A stretch of DNA of 64,000 nt from positions 17,252,501 through 17,316,500 of the forward strand of contig JAPYXD010000752.1 in assembly GCA_030998225.1 (NCBI GenBank), written 5' to 3'. The position numbers and the translations under genes are program-made. Of this stretch, positions 1-11,175 are shown piece after piece (the stretch's first letter is position 1; each line of letters begins with the position of its first letter). The notes below the pieces were generated by a model, which was not told the origin of the DNA, ran no database searches, and saw nothing but the letters and a program-made list of their open reading frames with translations. The stretch comes from Diplolepis rosae (taxonomy: Eukaryota > Arthropoda > Insecta > Hymenoptera > Diplolepididae).

Positions 1-660
1 ATTGCCGATTTTTGTCGATAACTGTCACTACAGTTGAGAAAGGGTTGGAAGTACCGATTTACCCTTTTCTACCATATAGAGAGGTCTTTCACTACCAAGA
101 AATTGCGCTATACATTAGAAAAAAAGACGTTGGTAATTTCAGAACACTCTTATTGGGAATCAAGAGGGATTAAGGCCATGGATCAACCAGACCAAGTTTT
201 TTTGTAAGAGAAAAAGCGTAATTTTTTTATTGTACCTTCAATCTGCGATGCTTGTTTCATGCAGTTGACCTTCCAAATTTGAAAACCATTTTTCCCCTTT
301 TCTAGCTGTTTTCAAAAAATTATTTTTCAAAAAATTCTATGGTGGTGTTGTCTCTTAAAAAATAAATAATAAGGGATAGATTTCGTACTACACTGTTAGA
401 AATTTCTACCGTAATTTCCCGAAACACGTGACTTAAGTTTTATTCAGTTACAGTTTCGTAAAATTACGATAGAATTATGGAAAATTAAGTTACTTTTTAG
501 TAAATTTAAAAGACGATTTCTTAATTTTCAGTTATAAAGTGTTTAATTAACTATTAATTTTTTCTAAATCATTTCATTTCATCATTAGAACTATATCTAC
601 TATATCGACCTTATCAACCTGTAATTTCGAATTAACTCAACTTCATTCAAGACTAGATGG
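1..660. other. AT-rich intergenic DNA, no gene seen
   Basis: No coding or RNA gene is supported here. The only recognisable piece is a TTAAGGCCATGGATCAA-like motif near 169, which matches the ends of the short TTAA elements at 4605 and 50980, so part of this stretch is probably a decayed copy of that family. Confidence 0.5.
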
Positions 661-671
661 AATTTTTAATA

Positions 672-800
672 TATTTGAAAAAAATTTCCGTGAAAAAATC
701 AACGCTTCGACTCCGCTGGGTATCGAGCCCAGGTCCTTTTGATTGCCGGTCGAATGCTCTATCATCTGGACTACGGAAGTTCCACACAACTTTTTCTCAC
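672..800 (-). repeat. tRNA-like repeat (SINE-like), copy 1
   Basis: Read on the minus strand, this contains a tRNA-like block with a D-arm/A-box region, the anticodon-stem motif around CCGGCAATC, and a T-arm/B-box region (CCTGGGCTCGATACCCAG). It is flanked by the family's TCTGTGGAAAAA-type sequence. The same family recurs at 1040, 1650, 19335, 41208 and 61885. It is a dispersed tRNA-derived repeat, not a functional tRNA: the arms are mutated and several copies are partial. Confidence 0.6.
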
Positions 801-1039
801 AGAATCTATTTATACCTCATCATCACTCACTGTGATAACGGAACTCTACTATATTGACCTTATCAACCTGTGATTTAGAATTAAGATAACGTCATTCAAG
901 ACTAGATGGAATTTTCAATATAATAATGAAACAGGACTTTTATCGACCCTTAGTATTGAAACTTTGAGTTACATTTTTTCTGGACCCTAAAGCCAACTAA
1001 CAACATCAACAATATTTGAATATTTTCAATATATTTGAA

Positions 1040-1122
1040 AAAAAAATTCTGTGAAAAAATCAACGCTTTGACCCCGCTGGGTATCGAGCCCAGGACCTTT
1101 CGATTGCCGGTCGAATGGTGTT
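1040..1122 (-). repeat. tRNA-like repeat, partial copy 2
   Basis: A partial minus-strand copy with the T-arm/B-box part (CTGGGTATCGAGCCCAGG as read on the plus strand) and the flank, but no D-arm half. It stops after the anticodon-stem sequence. The block from about 1030 to 1120 is nearly the same as 680-755, so the two share an origin. Confidence 0.55.
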
Positions 1123-1216
1123 GAATCGTAATGAATATTCTGATACTTGTATCTGGAAATTCTGAAACTTGTAACAGGAATAATTTTACTAATTCTTCCA
1201 TATCATTTCGACACAT

Positions 1217-1599
1217 GAAATTATTGTTTAGTTTAGGTAATGTTTAACAATTAACAGAGTGTCTAAAAAAAGGTATGTCCATGGCGCGCACGATATTCCC
1301 AGTCAACATCATCTGAAACAAATAAATCCAAAATTTTCTTTATTAATATGACTATAGCTCTAAAGTGACAAAGCGGATTTTTTTTATATTGAAAAATAAC
1401 AAAATGTTGGCAAATTTAATCAAAAAATTTCGAAAGCCGACTTTTTTAAAAATTTAACTATGATAAAAGAATGTTACTTACACTTAATCAGCGATCCCTG
1501 CTTCACCTAATACTCCTGCTTGATATTTTTAAATATATAACCTATCGAAAATTCAAAAGAAAAATCGATTGTTCATATTTGAGATAGTAGAATGACCCC
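1217..1599. mobile_element. TTAA element, family P3, left-truncated copy
   Basis: This shares the body of the element at 10171-10871, including the segment around GTCCATGGCGCGCACGAT, and ends at the same terminal repeat (GAGATAGTAGAATGACCC) followed by TTAA at 1600-1603. The left end is missing. It is non-coding. Confidence 0.6.
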
Positions 1600-1649
1600 T
1601 TAACGTTATTTAAGACTAGATGGCATTTTCAATATATTTTGAAACAAAA

Positions 1650-1790
1650 ATTCTGTGAAAAAGGAAACGCTTCCACTCTGTTGGGTAGTGGCTCTATAGC
1701 TCAGATGATAAAGCATTCGACTAGCAATCGAAAGGTCCTGGGCTCGATACCCAGCGGAGTGGAGGCGTTCCTTTTTTCACAGAAAAAATT
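1650..1790 (+). repeat. tRNA-Ala-like repeat inside an inverted repeat, copy 3
   Basis: The tRNA-like core is at about 1690-1762. It has a D-arm/A-box (TAGCTCAGATGATAAAGC), a perfect 5-bp anticodon stem TTCGA/TCGAA around loop CTAGCAA (anticodon AGC, alanine), and a T-arm CTGGG/CCCAG. Outside it, CTGTGAAAAAGGAAACGC on the left and the near reverse complement on the right would extend the acceptor stem into a long hairpin. The repeat and its extension recur, so this is best called a tRNA-derived dispersed repeat. A functional tRNA gene is unlikely. Confidence 0.65.
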
Positions 1791-2090
1791 TGTCAGGAAT
1801 AATTGTACGTTCTGGGTAACTGAAGTTTTATGCAGTTACATATAACTGAAAATGTTGTTAGTTGTTACAGTTTCGTAACTTAACGATAAATTTTATAAAA
1901 ATTCTGTTACAGTTTAGTAGTATTAAGATACTTTTGATGACAATTCAGTTGACTTTCATTATATTAAGAAAAATTTCAGAAAATTTAGTACATTTTTCGC
2001 AATTTTAAAATACCATTACTCAAAAACATCATGAATATCGTCAGATTTTACGTTTTGTAAATTTTGTAAATTTCCAAACATCTCTAACAG

Positions 2091-2791
2091 CCCAAGTGCG
2101 AATTGCCGGAACTGAAAACACGGTCCAGTACTGGACCAATATCAGCGTTAAAATCCGCCCAGTGTTGTCTCAGTACTGGCACGGTACGTTGGAAATCAAA
2201 ATTTTCCATGCTTGCGCCGAAGCTTGGCCCAGCAATGGCACTTTACTGGGCTGAAAGTCGGCATTACTCCGGCAAACTGTGTTGTATGTCAAAAAGCCAG
2301 TGTCCGGCCCAGCAATGGCACTTTACTGGTTACAAAGTCGGCATTACTCCGGCAAACCGTGTTGTATGTCAAAAAGCCAGTGTCCGGCCCACTAACGGCC
2401 CATCACAGGTCCGAAAGTCGGCATTACTCCGGCAAACTGTGCTGGAAGTCAAAAACTCAGAGTCTGGCCCAGTAATGGCAATTTACTCGGTTGAAAGTCG
2501 GCATTACTTTGGCAACCCATGTTATTAATTTATTATACTGGGCCAAAAGTCATCATTACTTCAACAAACCATCTTTTACGTAGAAGAGCCCTTAGATATC
2601 ATTTCGGTAATGGGCCATTAACATATGCCGATTTCGAGCCAATACTGGCAGTCAGTGACGGGCAAGTGAAGGCGGCCAAGTGCAGCCCTTAGATATCATT
2701 TCGGTAATGGCGCAGCACTGGCGGCCAAGTCTCGGCAACATATTTGCCACTACTGGGCCAAAGTTGGGCCGTTTATGATTTCGCACTTGGG
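2091..2791. mobile_element. Family A TIR element, 701 bp, 2-bp TSD
   Basis: The ends are inverted: CCCAAGTGCGAA on the left and TTTCGCACTTGGG on the right. They are flanked by a 2-bp duplication AG (2089-2090 and 2792-2793). The inside is built from GGCCCAGYAATGGC-type repeats with an 80-bp period. Open frames across it are by-products of the tandem repeat and encode nothing recognisable. It is a non-autonomous DNA transposon, sister to 40622-41139, and it shares its CCC start and 2-bp duplication with the large element at 31595-39798. Confidence 0.8.
2226..2545. repeat. 80-bp tandem repeat, four units
   Basis: The motif GGCCCAGCAATGGC and the following AAAGTCGGCATTACT start at 2226, 2306, 2386 and 2466, exactly 80 bp apart. 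Units 3 and 4 are the most diverged. The array is internal to the family A element. Confidence 0.85.
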
Positions 2792-2793
2792 AG

Positions 2794-4600
2794 TGTATTT
2801 GAAAGTTAACAGCCGGTAAGTTTAATGACACTTGGTTTATATGCACGGATCCAACTATATCTCGATTTCTTACGAAAGAAATATAGATCTTCTGAATCTA
2901 TTATTGTTTAGACGCCTATAACTATCAATTCTTGTAGTTATGGGGGGAAGTCTTCTACTTGAGACAGTGCGAGCTTGTTTGACTTGTCGAATACTGCAAC
3001 AACAGAACAGAGTATCTCTACAAGTGACCGATATTCGAATCTAAACCTAAATGCAAGGATAACGTATAAGTGGTGCAAGGTCACGGTCGCCCTGGGGAGG
3101 CTCTGCTCTCTGTAGAGAAAATTGTGGGGTACAGCGGGCGGGGGAGGGGGGATATATCGAAGAGAATAGAAAGAGAGTGAGAGATAAAGAGAGGTAGAGC
3201 AGTAGAGGTGGTAGTGGTAGACCTTAGAGGAGGACTTCCCCTCAACAAGTGCGATGGTTCTGTGCACGAAGCTTGCTAGGCTATGTAGCTTGCGAACAAA
3301 CCGGTGTCGCGCTCAGAACCGCGCGGACAAGGAATAAGCATCAATGTCTTTCGTTCTCCTGATTAAAGGAACTAGGAATGGCGCGAACAGTAATCGTAAA
3401 TTACCATAATCCACATCCTTCGAGCCTTCTTTAATTTTTTAATGATTTCTGTGCAGTGTGAAAATATTGTCAATTTATGATTATTTTATAAGCAAAAAAA
3501 GTCGCAGAAAAAGTTATATCGTGTGCAAATCAATAAATTTTAGGTAATTAATATTATCGCAACGGTAAAATGCATTTTGAAATTCAAATCTGAAAGGTTT
3601 CGCGCCAAGCCCAACCGTCAATTTGAATCTGGTTCTATCGAATCGTGAGAGTCCATATAATGAGTCGTCGTTATTTCGGTGAAAGTAATACGAAAATATA
3701 AAGAGCTAATTTTCGAATTGTAGGACTTCCGGACTTTAGGAATAAAATAAATATTTAAAATTCGAACATTTTCCATTCAAAAAATGTTTAAATCCTAGTT
3801 TTAAAAACCCGGAGAATGTTCAGCCTAATAATATGTATCTAATTAAAACTGAGATTTCAATCTTTTAAAATTTAAACGGAACGACATTTGACGATATAAT
3901 CACTCATGAAATTTGAAAATTTATAATAGATTTTGAATTTTTAGTAGGAAAGGAAAATATTATAAAAGGATTCGAGTTATCGGCGTTTTTTAAAGAAATA
4001 TCAGTCTTGGACTTGATCGTTATTTAGATTACTATCGACGGTCGTTGAATGAGAGAGCTCAAGGCAAAGTGAAAGATGTTAGGCATAAAGTAGGTAGTGC
4101 GAACAAAAGAGTGGAACGCTCAGTATATACTGAAAATAGGGATTTTGTTGCATCAAAATACAAAATAAATTCGTTTAAACAATTAATAAAGGTATCCTAA
4201 TTTTAAATTTTAAAAAATTTTTATATCCTGAAAAACTCGGTTTTAAACTTGGTCGCCTCAATTTAGCTTGGACGTAGAATAAAGAAAAGGATTATCTCAA
4301 CTCATCACGAATAACTTGGTATTACTTCTGTGTAAATATAAAATAAACTGTAAATCCAAGGCCTTCCTACCCACCAGTTCGCGTATCTTCAGGCGTATTT
4401 GGTTACGAAGAAAAATATTTTTTTTTTTTTTTTTGCCCGCTGGATTAATGCTGTCGATATTTTAAGGGCATGTACCATATCGCTCAAGCGATTATGTAGG
4501 AAGAAATTACTGAGTTAAAATTTTCGGATATAATAAAGGACATGCTAAATCAGATCGCGTGACTTATTTTTGGATTGGGTAATTAAAAAAATTAATTTTC
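2794..4600. other. No gene recognised; includes a GC-richer stretch at about 2930-3400
   Basis: The segment 2930-3400 is less AT-rich than its surroundings, holds purine-rich runs (GAGAGAGAT-type) and does not look like the neighbouring repeats. It could be host regulatory or leader DNA. The rest is AT-rich with no convincing coding signal. Confidence 0.35.
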
Positions 4601-4604
4601 TTAA

Positions 4605-4871
4605 GGCCAAGTATTATTCGGACCATGTGACTAAATTATATATTTATTCGTTCATGTAAGATAACTTTTTTAATTTACAAAGTACCTTTCTGAAAATTCG
4701 GGAAACGTAACATTTTTTGCAATATTTTCACTCAAACGAAGTTGACAGACGTTCTCTATCGTGTTCTGTAGTATTTTCCAAATTTTCGGGAAGATATTTT
4801 GTAAAATAAAAAAGTTATCTTACACGAACTTTTACAGAAATTTAGTCACGTGATCTGCTTGATCCATGGCC
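4605..4871. mobile_element. TTAA element, family P1, 267 bp
   Basis: Flanked by TTAA at 4601-4604 and 4872-4875. The right terminal repeat reads GATCCATGGCC and the left GGCCAAGTATTATTCGGACC, with inner arms containing CACGTGA/CATGTGAC. The TTAA target and the GG start fit a piggyBac-type non-autonomous element. A better-preserved sister copy is at 50980-51337. Confidence 0.7.
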
Positions 4872-4929
4872 TTAAGGGGGTACAAAGTTATGTTCTAAAC
4901 AAAAAATGAACACGAACCCTGCATCGAAG

Positions 4930-5960
4930 AAAATTTCAACGACAGCTTCAAATGTTTTTACATTCTCATCATGGATGAGAAGGTATTGATTTTATGTGAA
5001 AAATGACTTTTGAAATTTTTATCAAATCTTTACGTTTTGAGACCCCCTGAGTCAGAAAAAACGGTTTTTACGAAAGTGTCTGTCTGTCTGTCTGTCTGTA
5101 GGTCGTGTGCGGCATAACTCTCGATAGAATCATCATATTGAATTGAGCTTTGGTATACTTTATCGGAGCCGAAAAAGTAAGGACAAGTTCGTTAACCAGC
5201 CACATCCAATCAAAATTGAGGGATTGAGCACTGCTTTTGTGTTTTTGAAAATAATTTTTTGAAAAAATAAAAAATTTCAATACCGGTTTTTGATAGCGCT
5301 CATAAATCTCTACAAATTATCCTGATAACATTTTTTGATTAAATCAAAATTAGAAATGTTACATCATATTCAAATTCGAAAAAAGTCAATATAAAAATTC
5401 CATTTTCCAGTTAAATTATACGAGATACGAAAAAACGTTATGATACAATATTATTGAATACATAAAGACCTACAAATTTGAATTGTAACATTTTTTCATA
5501 AGATGCATATTTTTCTTATTAATTAAAAAAAAACTATTGAAAATCCAAAATTCAATTTTTTTAACAATAATATGTAAAATACGAAAAAAACGTAAGAATA
5601 CAAAGTTGTTCGTTTCAAAAAGATCTACAAATTTTGTCTGACGCAGTTTCTGGTAAAACATATATTTTTCGTTTTGATTCCAAAAAATACGTTTAAAATT
5701 CAAAAATTCCATTTTTTAGACAAAATATGCGAGATACAAAAAAACGTTTATCTGGAAAATTGTTTGCCTAAATGAGGTTTACAAATTCTCATTAAGACAT
5801 TTCGGGACAGGATGTATATTTTATGTTTTGATTTTTAATATTAAAAAAATTCGATTTTTTTCACCAAAATATGTGAGATACGAAATAAGCGTTGTTCTGT
5901 AAAATCGTTTCCTTAAATAAGTTCTACGATTGTTTTTTCTTTTTTAGAGATTTGGAAGAA
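4930..5960. repeat. About 1-kb dispersed repeat, copy 1
   Basis: This segment reappears inverted at about 17700-18610, and part of it in the same orientation at 19070-19720. Shared landmarks include GGTATTGATTTTATGTG, AACGGTTTTTACGAAAGTGTC, GTTAACCAGCCACATCCAA and repeated phrases like GAGATACGAAAAAACGTT. Around 5080-5098 it contains a (TCTG)n microsatellite. No coding function is seen. Confidence 0.65.
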
Positions 5961-6009
5961 AATAAATTATTTTAATCATGTAATTTATTAAAAAGTGACT
6001 GAAACGTTT

Positions 6010-6345
6010 ACAGAAAATCGAGCGCGAAGCGCGAGCGTCATGATGAGAATGTGTTCCTTAAGGCTGATAGAGCCTTAAGTAAATTGAATTTCCTGTTTAA
6101 CTTAAATTCAAAAAGAAATAGAGTGACTTGGAGAAAATGTGTAATTCACATCATCTGTAATATAATTATAAAATTAGTTTGAGCTTCAGTATCAAATTAT
6201 AAGAAATAAACTGAAATGTATGCGGAGAGCACAAGACCGAGCGCGAAGCGCGACGATCGAATCGCGCGCCCTAGGCGCTCTCAAACTTGCGAGCTGCGCG
6301 CGAAGCGTGCGATGAGAATGTGCCCGCGAAGCGGGCAGATTTTTT
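6010..6345. repeat. Cluster of GCGCGAAGCGCG palindromes
   Basis: Several short GC hairpins lie in an otherwise AT-rich region: GAGCGCGAAGCGCGAGCG near 6018, GAGCGCGAAGCGCGACG near 6240, GCGCGCGAAGCGTGCG near 6295 and CCCGCGAAGCGGG near 6325. All have the form arm-GAA-arm, and two are followed by ATGATGAGAATGTG or GATGAGAATGTG. They may be hairpins of a transposon end. No gene is seen. Confidence 0.6.
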
Positions 6346-6599
6346 TTTTTTATAATTATCATTGATAATTTTAAATAAAGAAAATAAGAAGAAACTGACC
6401 CAATGCCAAAACAAGAAATCAATAAAAATTTCAATATAGAGTTGACGCTGAACAGTCGACTTTTATCGAGTCAAACGATTGATTTTTGGCAATTCTGAAC
6501 AGCAGATGAAACTTGATTAAAAAATATATCGGCAAATTTTTTTCATTATTAAAACCAAAAATCGTTTATTTATATCCGGTTTTATCTTCTCTACTATTT

Positions 6600-6775
6600 C
6601 TCAAATTTTTTTGCGCAGTCGAAAGCGTCTTTTTTTCCACAGAAAGATTTTCAAAATTCTTTAATATTTAGAAACAAAATTTCATGTATTTTGGACACAA
6701 ACATGTAGAAACTGGACTAAATTGTTCACATGAACTTGCTACTTTTCTCAAGTATCACATGCCCTTAAGGGGACC
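6600..6775. mobile_element. Partial TTAA element family P2 next to a tRNA-repeat tail
   Basis: Positions 6617-6660 carry the tail of the tRNA-like family (GCGCAGTCGAAAGCGTC, then TTCCACAGAAAGATT). The right part (ACATGTAGAAAC ... AGTATCACATGCCC then TTAA at 6766) is the right half of family P2, whose complete form is 14140-14437. Confidence 0.55.
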
Positions 6776-7395
6776 TTCTGCTTTGATAAGTTGAAAAAAT
6801 AATTTTTATTTTTGGAAATTAATTGGGAAGGAAGGAGACCCTTTAAAAATACCATTTTAAATGGTCAATAAGACAATAGCAACATCGAAAAAATTGTCTT
6901 GGTCACAGAGACATTTTTGAATCTTAAAGTCATTTATTCAAATTCTTACAAATTGTGTATACTATTTTCGTATTTACTGGTTAAAATTTAAGGCCTCAAA
7001 TTATATCATCTCTTTTATAATTGTGTGAATGTATCGGAAAATGCCATATGCTATTTTCTCGTACAAACATTTGTCACAGTATGCTGAAGCGAGGATTCAT
7101 TCTGTGCAGCACTACTTCCTGCAGCCGTTTCCGGTATCTCTCCTGTTCCTTTCAAATACTTTTAGTTAGACAGGAAATTTCCATAAAAGAGAGTGTTTGA
7201 AGCATGTCACCTCACATTATATTTATTTATTGAATGGAATTTAGTTATACTTTTTTTTGTAGAAACGTTAAATTTTACATACCTAGAAAAGTGGAAAATT
7301 CTCTACTGTGAAATTGGACTAAGAGGCACAGTGTTAGGCAAAGGAGCAATGCTATTTTTTATGAACAAAAATATCAGCTCATAATCCATCTTTTA
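6776..7395. other. AT-rich DNA, no gene seen
   Basis: No recognised coding exon, RNA or repeat boundary. A short plus-strand open frame at 7193-7384 has no recognisable motif and sits in AT-rich DNA, so I do not call it. Confidence 0.4.
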
Positions 7396-9060
7396 ATCGC
7401 CAAGTAAAAAAAAATCGTGTGCAACACGAAAAAACATTAATTTTACTCATGTGATTGTTGCCTTCACTTTAATTAGGCATCAAACTTCACACTCGCAAAA
7501 TAAACTTTTTTTCCCTAGTTGCACAATATACTATTTTTTCAATCAGGCATGAATTTGGCTCTTTTTTATGTTTTTAAGGCGAGACAAAAAACGGCGATTT
7601 TTGCCTAGTGGGAAGTAGCGGAAGTAAAAATAACAGCGGAAATGTGATTTACATTTACAAAAAATGTTTTAACGGTTTTTTACCCACGCTACTCCACATG
7701 TAATTTTACCCATTCTTACAAGCATGATAAACTTGCATAATTTATACTTGTATGAACAAAAAATATCGTATGCGCCACGGGACAATAGACCTTTTGTCCC
7801 TTGGCGCACAATATACTGTTAAAAATTGTTAATCCCTTCACTTTATCATTCAACATAGGACCCTTGTTGGCTTGGCCAGGTCTGTTACAAACTCAGATAA
7901 GTTAGGGCCTGGCGGGAGTTTTCCAATAACTGCTTTAAAAGAACCATTTTTTATATGAAAAGTTCTACATGGAAAGGATAAGTTTTTTGAAGTTTAAAGA
8001 ACTAGTTCTAGATTGGCGGATACAAAGGAAAGTTTAATAAAAGTAAAAACCGTTTTTGTTGTACAATATAATAAACTAATGTATGAAAATTTGGTGTTAT
8101 AGTTCCATAAAATCTGTAACTGGGAACAATCCCGAGTCGAAATTTCGAGGGTCTCATATGAGCCTCTTGGTGATGTTGAAGCTCATTTGAAACATTTTAA
8201 GCCTCCATAACCTCTTTAAAGCCTATTGATAATCGTTAAGTCATCACTTAACTCTCTTTAGCCTCTGTATTTTATTTTTCAACCTCCTTTAACGCTCAGG
8301 AACCTCTTCGATCGAGAAGAGCCTCACAGGCACTTTTCCCGTCGTAATGTATGACCTCATTTGAATCTCTTGAGCCTAAAACGGACGTAAGTCAAGTCTG
8401 GAGGCTTAAAAGAGGTAGCTTGCTTTAGAAAAAAGTTCTTTTAAAATGATGGCTGATTTATGAACGAAATAAATAGTATATTGTGCAACTAGGGAAAACA
8501 AATTTATTTTTTGAGTGTAAAGTTTGAAGCATGACCAAAACGAGGGCAAAAGGGCAACAAGAAAAATGAATGTTTTTCCCTTGTTGCACACGACTTTTTT
8601 CTGTACTAGGAGGTCAAAACATGAATTTTCTTACTAGTGGGTCATAAAGTGCATTTTATTGTTCCCTACGAAGAAAATAAATCCATTTTTAAACACCCCC
8701 CCCCCCCCACCAGTAGAAAAAAGACATTTGCAACACGAGAAAAACATTTATTTTTCCTAGTTGCACAATGTACTATTGTTTGCGCCGAAGGGGGCAATAA
8801 AATGCACTTTATGGCTCGCTAGTAGAAAATAATATATTGTGCAACTAGAGGAAAAAAAAGTTTATTCTGCGAGTGTGAAGTTTGATGCCCGATCAAAACA
8901 AGGTCTCTAATCACACAAGTAAAATTAATGTTTTTCCCGCATTGCACACGATTTTTTTCTTTATTATGAGGTCAAAAAATGGATATGCTTGCAATGCCTG
9001 GGGGTAATAAAATGCACTTTATGACCCGCTGATAGAAAAAATATATTTCTCGTATTATTA
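7396..9060. repeat. Complex repeat cluster built on a TTGCACACGA/TATTGTGCAACTAG unit
   Basis: Phrases such as AGTATATTGTGCAACTAG, GAGTGTGAAGTTTGATGC and TTTTTCCCNNGTTGCACACGA recur in both orientations near 7410-7530, 8465-8600, 8730-8775 and 8835-8960. A second phrase (AAAATGCACTTTATGACCCGC) recurs near 8640, 8800 and 9010. The segment 8120-8400 is a separate low-complexity stretch rich in AGCCTC. A poly-C run lies at about 8695-8709. No coding function is seen. Confidence 0.55.
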
Positions 9061-10166
9061 TTGTTATTGAACACTTCATTTACTTTTAAGTAGATACTAA
9101 CTGACTATTACACACAATCACTACACATGTAATTGCTAGTTTAAACGATATTCAAATTATTCTTAATAGCTGCGGGTTCGAACTCTCTCTGCTTATAACT
9201 AACGCATTCCTAATCAAACGACTGAGGTTATCGGCTACGCACGCTCGGAGCACAAAAAACATCTTACTTATAAGCTGCAACTACTGCAAGGTTGTAAAAA
9301 TGAGGAATTTTTCTATTTTATACTAATGATTCTTAGGTTTAAATTTTTAAGAGTTTTAATTATTGAATCAAATTTTAAATAAAATGAAATATGTTTAAAA
9401 GAATCGATCAAGTATTTTGGATTAATAGTATATTGTGCAATGAGTCAAAAATAGCTAGAAAATGTGCATTTTTAATGTTTGAGAGGCAAAAAGGACCAAT
9501 CAGCTAACGTTGCAAATATTATATAATAAAAAGATTTATATACATCGTAAATGTATTAATTTTTATTATGTTGCATTGGTAAAAATTTATTTTATCGAAT
9601 TTTTATCATGTCTTGTTTGAAAAATCGTACTTTTTCTCTCTTTGCTTTTATGACGAGCATCACTGGTTCGTGCAATACATCTGATAATTTTGATTGGAAG
9701 ATTATACCTATGTAAATTTATTAGATTATACCATGTGTATTTATCAGACTACATAGTTTACGATCATCCCTGTGTTTTATTTTTCATAGTTTGAAACAAA
9801 CATTTTTATTTCATATGTAGCATTGAATTTTTTTGAAACACTATTTTCATATTATAAATCCAAAATATATATACTAGAAAATCTTTCAGAATTTAAAATT
9901 TCAATAAAAAGTATGATTTTACAAACGCGGTATGATGGAAATTCGAATAAAAAAACTATTATTGCAAAAGTTATTAAATATCCATTAAGGCCATGGATCA
10001 ATCGGACTCACTCAAACGAAGTTAACCAAACGTTCTTTGTCGTCTTCTTCCGTATTTTCAAAATTTTCAGGAAGATATTTTGTAAAATGAAAAATTTATT
10101 AATAATTTTTCATCCTATACAATATTAAATGACAAGATTTTGAAGAACTATTCTCTGAAGCTTATG
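9061..10166. other. AT-rich DNA with a P1-like fragment
   Basis: At 9987 a TTAAGGCCATGGATCAA motif starts a piece similar to the P1 TTAA elements, continuing to about 10095 (GGAAGATATTTTGTAAAATG). Otherwise I see nothing functional. Confidence 0.4.
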
Positions 10167-10170
10167 TTAA

Positions 10171-10871
10171 GGCGTCATTCTGCTATCTCGGAAGAAAAAA
10201 GGTGATTTTCAAGAACTTTTTTTCTTAGCAGCTACTTTATGTAATTAAATAAAATTTTCAGTGTTTATTTATGCAGTCTCAAAGTTCACAAAAAAATTTT
10301 TTTTGCATAAAATTATTGTTTAGTTTAGGTAATTTTTAAGAATGAACAGAGTGTCTAAAAAAAAGGAATGTCCATGGCGCGCACGATATCCCCAGTCAGC
10401 AACATCTGGAACGAATAAATCAAAAATTAGCTTTATTAATATGACCAGTGCATCTCAAGTGTCGAAGCGGGTTTTTTTTATTTTGTAAAATAACAAAATC
10501 GCGGCAGTTTAAACAAAAATTTTCAAAAATCGACTTTTTTTGTTAATTCAACCATGATAAAATTAAAAATTTTAAAAACAGCTTCGTTACTATATAGATA
10601 TTTATGTTTAGAATAAACGTAGAAAATTTGAAAGTAATCGGTTAAAAACTTTTTGAGAAATCGTGAGCGACGAGCGCAAAAACATTGTTTTGAGAAAAAC
10701 GCGTTTAAAGTTTTCGGAACATAAAAAATTTTTAAAAAATGTTACTTACACTTAATCAGCGATCCCTGGTCCATATAATACTCCTTCTGCTTGATGAAAT
10801 GAATTCTCCTGAACCTATCGAAAACTACAACAAAAATCGATTTTTCAAAAGTGAGATAGTAGAATGACCCT
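10171..10871. mobile_element. TTAA element, family P3, about 700 bp
   Basis: The left end follows TTAA (10167-10170) and reads GGCGTCATTCTGCTATCTC. The right end reads GAGATAGTAGAATGACCC, its near reverse complement, followed by a degenerate TTAA (TTGAA). The body is shared with 1217-1599. It is non-coding. The TTAA target and GG start fit piggyBac-type non-autonomous elements. Confidence 0.65.
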
Positions 10872-11109
10872 TTGAAAAGGATATAAACATAACCATTAAT
10901 TTTGTTCTGAAAAAAAAACTTTGTCATTGTTCAATGAACGTTCAGAACTATAAATACATCAATTCAATTCCGATGAAACTTTTTAACATTCTTTCATGTA
11001 TTTTTCTATACAAATGTTTAAACTTTTTAAAATCGAAGATCACTTTAAAAGCTATAGAACTTTTCTAGAGTATTTTGCAGTCTTTCTACAATTTATCTAC
11101 AACGTTTAA

Positions 11110-11175
11110 GGGCATGTCATAGACGTGAATTTATCCAAAACTTTTCGTGGATTATGTCACGTCATTGACATACCT
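11110..11175. mobile_element. Miniature TTAA palindrome, 66 bp
   Basis: Flanked by TTAA at 11106-11109 and 11176-11179. The ends GGGCATGTCATAGACGTGA and TCACGTCATTGACATACC are inverted, so nearly the whole element is a hairpin. The first bases (GGGCATGT) resemble family P2. Confidence 0.6.

Noticed and set aside
2103..2528. 141-codon plus-strand frame with internal repeats
   Set aside because: It follows the 80-bp tandem repeat inside the family A element. 80 is not a multiple of 3, so the repeated peptides shift phase, and no domain is present.
5068..5280. Short minus-strand frame with a Gln-Thr-Asp repeat
   Set aside because: The repeat is a (TCTG)n microsatellite inside a dispersed repeat. 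Other copies have changed frames.
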